Of a DNA stretch of 64,000 nt, positions 39,252 to 47,852 are shown one piece after another; position 1 is the stretch's first letter; the number at the start of each line of letters is the position of its first letter. The stretch is from NCBI GenBank assembly GCA_013416795.1, contig RQSC01000027.1:790251-854250 (forward strand), read 5' to 3'. The notes under the pieces are model-generated. The model saw only the letters and a program-made list of their open reading frames with translations. It did no database searches and was not told the DNA's origin. Both the position numbers and the translations under genes were made by a program. Source of the stretch: Prasinococcaceae sp. CCMP 1430 (lineage: Eukaryota; Prasinodermophyta; Palmophyllophyceae; Prasinococcales; Prasinococcaceae).

Positions 39252-40589
39252 ATGGGAGGCGCGGACGGCGGCGGTGGCGGCGGCGGCGGCCGGCAGGCGG
39301 ACGTGCGCATCGGGTGCAGCGGCTTCGCGTACCCGCATTGGCGCAAGGGGGCGTTCTACCCTGCGGGTGCGCTGTGTGCCGCCAAGGACGAGCTGCGATG
39401 GTACGCGGGCCGTCTGTGCACCGTCGAAGTGAATGCGACCTTCTACGCGATGCCCAAGACCGAAAACTTCGAGAAGTGAGTGTCGTTGCGCACGCGTACT
39501 CTGATGCGGCCGAGCAGACTCGCTGCGGGCCCGCTGCTCTGACACGCTATGCTCCCGCACGTGCGCAGGTGGGCCGCACAGGTGCGGTCTTCGGGCAACG
39601 GACGCTTCGAGTTCGCCGTGAAAGCGCCCAAGGCGATCACGCACGAGGCGCGGCTCGGTGGCGAGGCGGCCATCGGGGGCGCGTGCGAGCTGCTGCGGCG
39701 CCTGTCTGCGCTTGGCGGCTACAGCGGGCCGGTGCTTTTTCAAACTCCACCGAGCCTGGCGCGCGACGATTCTCGGCTGCGGGGGCTGCTCGAGGCGTGC
39801 GCGCCGTTCGGGGCGCGCCTCGCCTTCGAGTTCCGGTGCCGCAGCTGGGATTCGCCCGAGGTCGACGCCATCCTCGCAGCGGCCGGGGCTGCGAGGGTCG
39901 AGGTCGTCTACCCTTTCGACAAGACCGACCCGCCCGAGGTGCGTCACCAGCGGCAAACCACGCGCATGCTGCGGCGGTCGGCGCTCCCAGGCGCGGCGCT
40001 CACGTACATCCGGATGGGCCACAGCGCCGCAGCGGAGTCGCGGGGGGAAGTCTCCGAGTTCGGCAACGAGCAGCTGCGGCTCTTGGCCAACGAGCTCGCG
40101 GTCAGGCGGCGACAGGAGGGTGCGCCACCGATCTATGTCTACTTTATGAACGATTTGGAGGCGCGCGCGCCTCACAACGCGCGCTCGCTGTGCGTCGCAC
40201 TCGCCACGGCGAGCGGCGGCGCCCCTCCCGTGCGCGGCTTCGCGCCGCTAGCAATGACGGCAGGTGGCGCAGGACGCGGAGGTGGCGTCGCCGCGCTCTT
40301 TGCGGCAGCGACGAAGAAGCAGCAAACGCGGCAGAAGGACTGCGCGCGCGGGGCGAATGGCAGCAGTCCGAGCGCATCAGCCTCGCAAGCCGCGGCAGGC
40401 ACCAGTCCGAGCGCACAGGGACAGCCACACCCACAGGAGCCAACGCCCGCGAGCCTACCGGGCGCAGCGCCATCGCCGTCGGCTGCTACGCCCAGCCCTG
40501 GATCGCAGCCGCACCCCTCACGCTCCTCGCCACCGGGCAAGCGACGAGCCACCATCGACTCCTTCTTCGCCAAACGGCCGCGCATATGA
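39252..40589 (+). CDS. DUF72 (YecE-like) protein with C-terminal PCNA-box-like peptide
   Basis: Two exons, 39252-39475 and 39569-40589, with a 93-bp phase-2 intron (donor GTGAGT, acceptor GCGCAG); 414 residues. The TIM-barrel DUF72 signature is complete: IGCSGFAYPHWRKGAFYP, VEVNATFYAMP, FAVKAPKAITHE, FEFRCRSW, and YIRMGH. A distal YVYFMNDLEARAPHNA block follows. The enzymatic function of DUF72 is unknown. After about 305, a Ser/Pro/Ala/Gln-rich linker leads to a basic end, RRATIDSFFAKRPRI, which fits a PCNA-interacting (PIP-box) peptide, with the usual Gln replaced. Bacterial members end after the barrel (about 270 residues). The tail suggests a nuclear role in DNA metabolism (inference). Confidence 0.88.
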
Positions 40590-40731
40590 CGCGGGCTTTC
40601 CCTTCTGTAAAAAGTTTCGTAAAGTAGTATATCGTACGCGCCTGCGCACGCCCGGGTCAACTCGGTCGAACGCGGCGCGCGCTTCGCCCAGCTTCCTCCC
40701 TCTTGGCCGCGCGGCCTGGCCAGCCAGCGGC

Positions 40732-41563
40732 TCACTTGAGCACGCGCCACGTGAACGCGCACAGCATGCAGTCCTTGGAGCCCTCGTCGCCCGGAAGCGC
40801 GGCGTACGGCTCCGAGTGGCCGGCGTCCTCCCAGGTGCCGTCGTCCACAAGCTGCTTGTGGATGGCGGGGTAGTCCGAAGCCTCGTACAGGTCGAGCTTG
40901 AGCGTGTAGCACACAATGCCACCGACCTTGACCATGCGCGCGACCTCGATGAGGCCCGACGCCGGCGCATGGCCCGGGGTGAACACGCCCGAGGACACGG
41001 CGCCGTCGTACACGTTCGACTCGCAGTCGAGCTTCTCGCCGAGGGTGCCCTTGAACAGCTTGCCGTAGACGTCCTTCTTGGCGGCCTCATCGAGCATGCC
41101 CTGCGAGTTGTCCATGCCATCGATGTTGCTGTAGCCAGCCATCTCCTTGCAGTACTTGCCGAGGAGGCCCGTGCCGCAGCCCACGTCGAGAATCTTGCAG
41201 GAGGTGTCCGGGAGGAGCTTCTTCGCCACGAGGTGCTTCACCAGGCCGATGGGCGCCTGGTACTTGTCCGGGTCCATGGTCGAGTCATACACCTTGGCCC
41301 ACTCGTTGTAGATCTTCTCGCTCTCCTGCGGGCGCGCGCGCGCACGCGCGTCAGCGCGCCGGCGCGGCCGCGTGCCCGAGCGCCGNGCTCATGGCGGCGC
41401 ACTTCCGGATCGCGCGCAGCTCCTCGACCCCGACCGTCTCCAGGAACGGCGCCAGCGCCTCGCGGTCGAACGCCGGGGTCGCAGCATCGCTGTCGCTCTC
41501 CTCGCCGTCTGTCTCGCCCCCCAGCACCACCTCCTCGTACATCGTCGTCGCGCCCGACAGCAT
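40732..41563 (-). CDS. METTL27-like SAM-dependent methyltransferase
   Basis: Last exon 41325-40732 (acceptor CCCGCAG) encodes the whole methyltransferase core: ESEKIYNEWAKVYDST, then motif I ILDVGCGTGLLGKYC, DNSQGMLDEA, a YDGAVSSGVFTPGH motif and MVKVGGIVCYTLK. This matches the METTL27 (Williams-Beuren region) group; the substrate is unknown. The first exon probably runs from ATG 41563 to about 41387 (MLSGATTMYEEVV, then EALAPFLETVGVEELRAI). The donor cannot be placed because an N lies at 41386 in that splice region. The frame also stays open upstream of 41563, so an earlier start is possible. It converges on the DUF72 gene across 142 bp with a TAAAAAGTTTCGTAAAG 3' island. Confidence 0.8.
41386..41386. 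other. Ambiguous base (N) at a probable splice donor
   Basis: The N falls in GC-rich DNA exactly where exon 1 of the methyltransferase gene should end. The donor dinucleotide and the phase cannot be read from this assembly. Confidence 0.7.
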
Positions 41564-42609
41564 GGCAGCCTCGCTGGCGATGCCGCTCGGTCCCTCCTCC
41601 CGCGCCTGCCTGCGCCAGTCCCTGGCGTAGTTGAGCACCAGGAAGCGCCGCGGATCCCGCGCGTTTCGCGCCGCGCGCTTTTCCGAGCGTTCCGGGCGGT
41701 TTGTGGGGCCGAGGTTCACCCGCGCGCTGCGCGCGGTGCGCGCGCGCGCCGAACCCACCCTTCGCGCGCGCAAAGGGCCACCGACACAGCCCAACGACGC
41801 ACGGCGTGTGATGATTGAGCAACACACCAACCTGCAGCATGCCATGCCAATGTACCTTTGCGTGGAATTTGGACGAACGCGCGGGAAACCGCCGCGAAAT
41901 ATATGCGTTCCGGAAAGTCGGTGAGAGTGGGGGCGGGGTGCGCGGCGTCGTCCCCGCTGCCTCGTGCCACGTTTCATGTGAGACCCTCGGTCGAAGGCTC
42001 TCTTCTCAACCCAAACATATTGGGGTTTATGTGACCCCGGTAGGGTTATTCAGACTTGAGTATGTGCAAAATCGTGGTATCGCGGGATTTGCGCGGGCGC
42101 CCCCGCCCGCCGGGGGGTTGAGCGGCGGGCGAGCGGGCGATTTCGAGCGGCTCGTGCGCGCGCTGCGCGCGCCCCCCCTTCCCCCCTCCCCCCACCCTGC
42201 AGGCTGAAGGCGACCGCCTCCTCCGTCTCTCCCTGCCTCCTGCGTCACTCTGATGGACCCTCGCGCGGCGAATTCGCATCGAATTGCGATCCGCGAAATA
42301 CATCGACGTCAAAAGTAAAGAATTTTTCGGGCCACGAACGAAGAACCTGCGGCAGGCAAATGACGAGGGTGGCCCGGATCGCGCGCCGCGGCCGCGAGTG
42401 CGCGCCAGCGAACGACGTGGCGGCGCGCCGCGCGAGCCCCCCACCGGCCACGATCCGCAACGAGCGGCTGTGCACAGGGGAAACGATCCGAAACATGCAT
42501 GAACGTTATTGGATGGCATGCGCACCGGCAACGCGCGATGAAGCCGGCGTGCGAGGCGCGTTGTGCGGCGGGAAAATGGGAGGGAGTCGCCCCCTCTCTT
42601 GTCCTTCAG
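41564..42609. promoter_or_regulatory. Methyltransferase promoter and unassigned DNA
   Basis: No complete gene. At 42008-42050 there is an imperfect palindrome (AACCCAAACAT / ATTGGGGTTT) followed by GTAGGGTTATTC. A second AT-rich patch at 42260-42330 (GAATTCGCATCGAATTGCG, AAAAGTAAAGAATTTTTCGG) does not abut a supported start, so a small gene or the promoter of another transcript may be hidden here. I saw no convincing coding frame. Confidence 0.35.
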
Positions 42610-42846
42610 TCAGAAGAGCACCTCGACCGCCTGCTTGCAGTAGATGCACATCGAGTACAGCGTCAGCCCGACGGCGACGGTCATCATGCCGGCGCCCGCG
42701 GTGATGGCGAGCTCGGTGGGCGCCTGCGCGAGCCCGCTCGCCCCCGCGCCCGAGCACCGCGCGAGCAGCAGCGAGATGAGCGCGCCCATCTGCGCCGCGG
42801 TTTTGAGCTTGCCCCACGAGTTGACGTTCACGGCGCTCCGGGCTGC
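42610..42846 (-). pseudogene. PgsA-like CDP-alcohol phosphatidyltransferase C-terminal fragment
   Basis: About 78 residues ending at a stop at 42610. It starts AARSAVNVNSWGKLKTAAQM and continues with two hydrophobic helices (MGALISLLLARC, MMTVAVGLTLYSMCIYC). The block VNxxGKLKTAAQM is the hallmark of the C-terminal part of phosphatidylglycerophosphate synthase (PgsA), after the catalytic CDP-OH motif. A CCGCAG acceptor-like sequence precedes it, so it reads like a last exon. No catalytic exon (DGxxAR...GxxxD) is visible upstream on the minus strand; that space holds the divergent WLM gene. It may be a fragment left by rearrangement, or an exon whose partners lie inside or beyond the WLM gene. 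Confidence 0.5.
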
Positions 42847-42943
42847 GGGGCCGCGGCGAGCGCAGGAGCGCGTGCGCCGCGCGCGGTCAGCACGCCGTCG
42901 AGCGCGGCGTGGCGCGGTGCGGTGCGGCGCCGCGCGCCGGGCG

Positions 42944-44464
42944 ATGGCGTCCTCCGGGCGGTTCTACTGCTGGGAGGTCACCGCGCTGCAGCGCCACGCC
43001 GACCGGGCGGAGGCGCTCGCCGAGCTCACGCGCGCCGCGCGGCAGGTAGAGCCCATCATGAAGAAGCGCGGCTGGAGCGTGCGCAAGCTGTCCGAGTTTC
43101 TGCCCAGGTCGGACGGTCTGCTCGGGCTCAACATCAACCGGGGTGCTCACGTGCGTATGGCTGCTGCCGCACGCTAGGGCGCTGGGCACTGCCTGCACCC
43201 CCTCCCGCGAGCACTGCTGCGTCTGGGGCCGCTGTGGGTCCGCCGCTTGGCTGTTGACTGACATCGCCGCGCCGGCATGTCGCCCCCGCTCGCTTGCTCG
43301 CCCGCTCGCAGATCAAGGTCCGCCTGCGCAAGAGCGCCAACGGTGGCTTCTACCACTATGAGCACATCCTGGGCACCCTGCTGCACGAGCTGTGCCACAA
43401 CCGCCACGGCGCGCACTCGGTCGACTTCTACAAGCTCCTCGATGAAATAACAGCAGAGTGCGAGCAGCTGATGGCGCAGAAGATCACCGGCGACGGCAAG
43501 GGTGGACAGATCGGCGGCGCATTCGGCGGGCGCTCCTCGGGCGCTCTTGGAGGCACGCGCTCCGGGAAAGCTCCCTCCCGAGCTGACGCGGCGAGGGCAG
43601 CCGAGGCGCGCGCGCGGGCGCAGAAGATAATGACCAAGGGCGGGCAAAAGCTTGGCAGCGCGGGTGCGGGTGGCAGAAGCGCCGCCGGGCCGTCGGAGAC
43701 CAAGCCCGCCGATGCGCGAGCGGCAGCCGCCGCCGCCGCGCAGAAACGCTGCAGCGACAACGCCTGGTGTCCTGCGGAGAGGTGCGCGCGCCTGCTGCAC
43801 GCCGTGTGTCGCGAGTAGGTGCTGGGCAGAGCTGTGCGCGCGCGCAATGCCCGAGTCCGCTCAAAAGCGCTGACACGGGCGTGCGCGTCACAGACCCACA
43901 GCAGAAATCATCTCCCTCGTCGATGACGACGACGACGAGAGCAGCGGCAATGCGGCCCGAGTGCGCACCAGGGTCGGCCCACAAAGTGGCACCGCCAGCC
44001 TTGGCCGTGCCGCTGGCGCTAGCAGCGGCAGCAGAGGCAGAGGTGGTGCTAGTAGGGGTGGAAGTGGCCCTGGCAGCAGCGCGCAAGGAGTGATTGTCAT
44101 TGACGATGACGCCTCCGACGATGAGCGGGTCGCCCCTGGTGTCGACGGCGCCGGCGATGCGGTCAGCACGGACGGCTTCGGCGGTGGAGCTGGTCCGAGT
44201 GCGAACACCGCGCGTGGGCCAGCCAGCCGCGGGGCCGATGTGGTAGTCATAGGCGACAGCCCATCGCCCAAGGCAGCTGGTGGTCTCGGCACGCTCGGCA
44301 AGCGCGGCCGCAATGCAAGCGGCAGGCGGGCGAGCCACTGGGCATGCCGTGCCTGCACGCTCGCGAATGCGCCTTCGCAGTCGCACTGCACGGTGTGCGG
44401 CGCGTGGCGCTACTCCAACGTCTTGCCGACCCCGGCCGCAGACGCGAACCGCAACGGCCTCTAG
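42944..44464 (+). CDS. WLM-domain metalloprotease (Wss1/SPRTN-like) with SIMs and RanBP2 zinc finger
   Basis: Three exons: 42944-43150, 43312-43781 and 43894-44464; introns of 161 bp (phase 0) and 112 bp (phase 2); 415 residues. The WLM domain has IMKKRGWSVRKLSEFLP and the zinc site HELCHNRHGAH (HExxHxxxxxH), intact. A short CSDNAWCP motif closes it. Two or three SUMO-interacting motifs follow, IISLVDDDDDE at the exon 3 start, VIVIDDDASDDE and DVVVIGDS. The C terminus has a RanBP2-type finger, WACRACTLANAPSQSHCTVCGAWR split by spacing CxxC...CxxC. Wss1-type proteases cleave proteins cross-linked to DNA, guided by SUMO. The domain order fits plant and fungal homologues. The joined frames support both splice choices. 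Confidence 0.9.
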
Positions 44465-44615
44465 CTAGTCTGACTTGTATCATGTAAACTCTGTACACAG
44501 TGTACTACACACACACACACGTATTTAATGAGCAGGGATGCCACCTCCGATTATTGTTTTTGCACGCAGCGGCGACGCGCGCGTGATGGAGCCAGCAGCG
44601 CTAAGCCGACTGCAT
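44465..44615. terminator. Convergent 3' spacer with AT island and CA repeat
   Basis: Words TTGTATCATGTAAACTCTG and GTGTACTAC precede a short (CA)n run (about 44507-44520) and GTATTTAATG. It probably holds the 3' ends of both WLM and sulfotransferase genes. Confidence 0.45.
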
Positions 44616-46593
44616 CTACAACTCCCAGCCGAACTTCTCACGGAGCGGCATGCCCAAGAGCTGCTCGGTTGCAACCACGTACGGCTCGCACACTTTGCGC
44701 ACCTTGGCTCGCGCCGCCGCGTCTAGTAGGTCGGGTCCGTCTGGCGCGTGTGCGTTTCTGTGCATGCCGAGCGCCTCCGCCGTGTAGTTGTGTGGCATGA
44801 TGCCGATATGGGCCTCCACTCGTCGCTGAGAGGCGGAGCGACGCGCGAGCGGACCGCTGTCAGAGTCGTGTGGGCACGAACGCGAGCAATGCGGGCTGCT
44901 GTTGTGGCCTGCCGGCGTGCGCAGACAGAGGGGTAGTGCCCTTGAGAAAATTCACGCCCGCGAGAGGGGAGCAAGCTTGCGAGCGAGCGCAGCGGGCATG
45001 CGCCAGCACAGCACGACAACTCACCATCACCTCAAGCGGTTCGTCGCTGAGGGCATTGGTAAGCTCCACGTGCAGCGCCTCGCGCGGGAAATGCTCGAGC
45101 CAGTCGGCAATCCCGTACGGGAGGTCCTTGCACAGCGCGTACAGCGGCATGTTTGGGTCATCCAGAGCATCGTTGAATGCGCGCGTGAAAGCCTCGCCAT
45201 CCAATCCCTTCCCCTGTGCCCACCGGCTCTTGATCCATTCCGCGGGATCCCGCAGGAGCATGAGCAGCTTTGCACCCGGCGCGACCGCCGCCAGCCGCGT
45301 GGCGGTGCCGCGAAAGCGCCAATACGACGGCGTCTTCTCGCCCGACACCAACACGCCACCTGCCTCGCGCAAGCCGCGCTGGAAGAGAGTGGCGTACCCG
45401 ACGCGTGCCGCGGACACAACAGAGGCAGGCATCGCCCCGGGGTCGACCGCTCCTCCGGATCGCCCACCCTCCCCATTCCCCGCGCCCTCGTCAGGCCCGA
45501 CGAGCGGCCAGGCCAGCGAGAGGTACCAGGTTTCCCTCCATGGCTTGTGCAGACCCACAACGTTGGGTGCCACCTGCGGATGCGCCGCGAGGCGATCCAT
45601 CAGCGTCGTGCTGCCGCCGTGGCCCACGCCGATGTACACGAAGCGCGGCAAACAGAACGAACCCAGCGCGCGGGGCGACTGCGACGCCGACTGAATCCCC
45701 CTCAAGCCGCGCGTGACATTGGGCGCGCGCCCCGCGACGGGCGTGTGCACGTTGCCGCTGAGCGCCCGCCCCCGCAAACCCGCTCGGCGTGCCAACGAGG
45801 CACCTGCACGCGCCCTCCCCGCGGCCTCCCTCGGCCCCGCCATGCCTCTCTGTCTGAGCAGCTCCTCTGCGCGCTCTTGTTCTGCGGCATTTAGGCAGTC
45901 AGGCTGGTGCAAGTAGGGAGCGGGGATGGCCGCGGCGCGCGGCGCCAGGACAGGCGAATGCGCGTGGCCCAGCCTGTAGGCTCTCGGCACGCGCGCCCCT
46001 GTGCTCGCGCCGGCCTCGCGCAGCGGCGTGCCCGCAGTCGTGCACCGCTGGGTCTTCATCGTGCGCGCGTCGGCGCACATTGCATCATTCAGCCGCGGCT
46101 CGTCGGGCAGCGCGTCGAGCGGCGCCACGCGCGCCACCGCCGCCGCCGCCACCAGCGCAAGCGCCAGCGCCAGCGCGAGTGCCAGCGCCAATGCGCTCGC
46201 CCCCGATCCAGCGCCGCGCGCCGCGCGCACACATGGGCGCCGACGCGCGCGCCAAGCGGCGCCGCCCGCCTGCGCTGTGGCCCCTCGATGCCCCACTTCC
46301 CACCCCACCCCAACGCCCGCTCCCCACGTCCTCCTCCCCCGCACCCCACGCGCATCGGCTGCACCCCCTGGCCTGCTCCGCACCACCCTGCGCACCTGGC
46401 GTGACGCACTGGGTTCAGGTTTGAGTTTGGGGTTGCGGTTTGGAAAAAGGGTATAGATGCGAGCGAACGATCGAGTGCGCGAATTGGGCGCCAGACGCGA
46501 GTGGTTGGCGGCGCGCGGCGGCGCGCCACACGCGCGCGCGCGGCGCGGCGGCCAGGAGTGCGCCGGGCGCGCCTCCTTCTGTCCCCCTCCCAT
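44616..46593 (-). CDS. Type II membrane sulfotransferase
   Basis: Exon 1, about 46593-45025, and exon 2, 44825-44616; a 199-bp phase-0 intron (donor GTGAGT, acceptor CTCAG). The sulfotransferase core has the PAPS 5'-phosphate loop YIGVGHGGSTTLMDRLAAHP and the 3'-phosphate motif LLRDPAEWIKSRW, with EKTPSYW between. Exon 2 restores VEAHIGIMPHNY and the end LREKFGWEL. Near residues 125-150 an Ala-Leu repeat forms the only hydrophobic segment, predicted to be the Golgi signal anchor. Such enzymes transfer sulfate from PAPS to carbohydrate or protein in the Golgi lumen. The start is doubtful: ATG 46593 is the only upstream in-frame ATG and gives a long basic leader; an unseen 5' exon is possible. 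Confidence 0.8.
46153..46195. repeat. AGCGCC hexanucleotide run
   Basis: Near-perfect GCGCCA-type hexamers. On the minus strand they encode the alternating Ala-Leu stretch of the sulfotransferase membrane anchor. Confidence 0.7.
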
Positions 46594-46868
46594 CTCCCAC
46601 CCAACGACCTCGCCCCTTGCAACGGGTTGCTCTCCTCGCAGGGACGCGCGTCTCGCTCGCGCAGCGACCGAGAGGCCTCGCGCTTCCTCGTGGATGCTCG
46701 CGGCGGCGGTGGCGCGCGCGGCGGCGGCGGCGGCGAGGGCGCGCGGGCGCGCGCGCAGGCGCGCGGCAGCAGCGGCAGCTGCAGCGGCCGCGGAGGCCGT
46801 TGACGGCGTTGGCAGCCAAGGGGGTGGCGGCGGCGGGCCCTAGCAGGAAGCCGTGCGCGGGTCTCGGC

Positions 46869-47810
46869 ATGGACGCCTCGCAGAAGTACCTATTCGACAC
46901 GCTCGGCTACGTCGTCGTGCGTGGCGCGCTGAGCGCCGACGAGGTTGCCGCGGCCAATGCAGCGATCGACCGGCGGCGGGAGAGCGAGCTGCACGAGCGC
47001 GCGCGCACGCCGTCGCTCAGGCTCTCCGGCGGGTCTAAGAGCTTGGAAGGCGACGGCAAGACGGGCCGCGTGGACTGTGGCACTGTGCTCAGCTGGCCTT
47101 CGCCTGACGGCGACGTCTTCCGCCGCCTGCTGGCTCACCCCTCGCTCGTGCCATATGTCAACGACCTGTGCTGCCCGGGCTATCGCCTCGACCACTCGCC
47201 GCTGCTAATCGTGCAGCAGAAGGGAGCGGAAGGCTTCGAGCTGCACGGTGGCAACCTCGGGGCCACGGGCGAGTGGAACTACCAGACTGCGTACGTGTAC
47301 CAGGGCGAGCGCTGCCACAACTTCCTGCTCAATATGAGCATCGCGCTCACCGACAACGACGGCTCCAGCGGTGGCTTCGCGGTGTTGCCCGGCAGCCATA
47401 AGAGCAACCTGGCTCCGCCCGGCGGACTACGCGCCTGCGAGCCCGAGTACATGAGCATGCTGCAGCGCCCGGCGCTCAAGGCGGGTGACGCCATCCTCTT
47501 CTCTGAGGGTACGCTGCACGGCACGCTGCCGTGGACGGGCGAGGACGAGCGCCGTGCCGTCTTCTTCCGCTTCACAATGCCCACGCATGCGTACGCCCGG
47601 GGATACACCGAGGGCTGGCCAGAAGACGTGCTGGACAAGGTCACTGACGAGCAACGCGTGGTGCTCGAACCGCCATACGCAGTGCGCCTGAACCGCAACA
47701 CGCTGCGCGCGCCGACGGATGGCGGGGACGTGGAGCGCGTCGTTGCGCAGCCGCGCGATCCCAAGAAGGTCGAGTTCGACGAGACTGTCTTCAAACGCGC
47801 CTACTTTTAG
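46869..47810 (+). CDS. Phytanoyl-CoA dioxygenase-like (PhyH) Fe(II)/2OG oxygenase
   Basis: A single-exon protein of 313 residues from ATG 46869 (MDASQKYLFDTLGYVVVRG, the usual family start); an upstream in-frame ATG at 46440 would add 143 Arg-rich residues that overlap the divergent gene. The double-stranded beta helix has proximal His in ELHGGNL, then LNMSIALTDNDGSSGGFAVLPGSHKSN, distal His in GTLHGTLPW and the 2OG-binding Arg in RRAVFFRF. The usual HxD becomes HGG: the carboxylate ligand is absent, as in the LHGG subgroup of PhyH-like proteins and in nonheme-iron halogenases. The substrate is unknown. It converges on the next gene with a 42-bp spacer. Confidence 0.85.
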   Translation: MDASQKYLFDTLGYVVVRGALSADEVAAANAAIDRRRESELHERARTPSLRLSGGSKSLEGDGKTGRVDCGTVLSWPSPDGDVFRRLLAHPSLVPYVNDLCCPGYRLDHSPLLIVQQKGAEGFELHGGNLGATGEWNYQTAYVYQGERCHNFLLNMSIALTDNDGSSGGFAVLPGSHKSNLAPPGGLRACEPEYMSMLQRPALKAGDAILFSEGTLHGTLPWTGEDERRAVFFRFTMPTHAYARGYTEGWPEDVLDKVTDEQRVVLEPPYAVRLNRNTLRAPTDGGDVERVVAQPRDPKKVEFDETVFKRAYF

Positions 47811-47852
47811 GAGCCACCAGGGAATTGTAATTACCGCCGCTGAGCACGCACG
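47811..47852. terminator. 42-bp convergent spacer
   Basis: GAATTGTAATTACC (about 47821-47834) is an AT-rich near-palindrome containing TGTAA. It is the only space for the 3' ends of the PhyH-like and EF-SAM genes. Confidence 0.45.

Noticed and set aside
46440-46868. N-terminal extension of the PhyH-like protein from ATG 46440
   Set aside because: Arg/Ala-rich, overlaps the divergent sulfotransferase leader, and the family normally starts at MDASQKYLF (46869).
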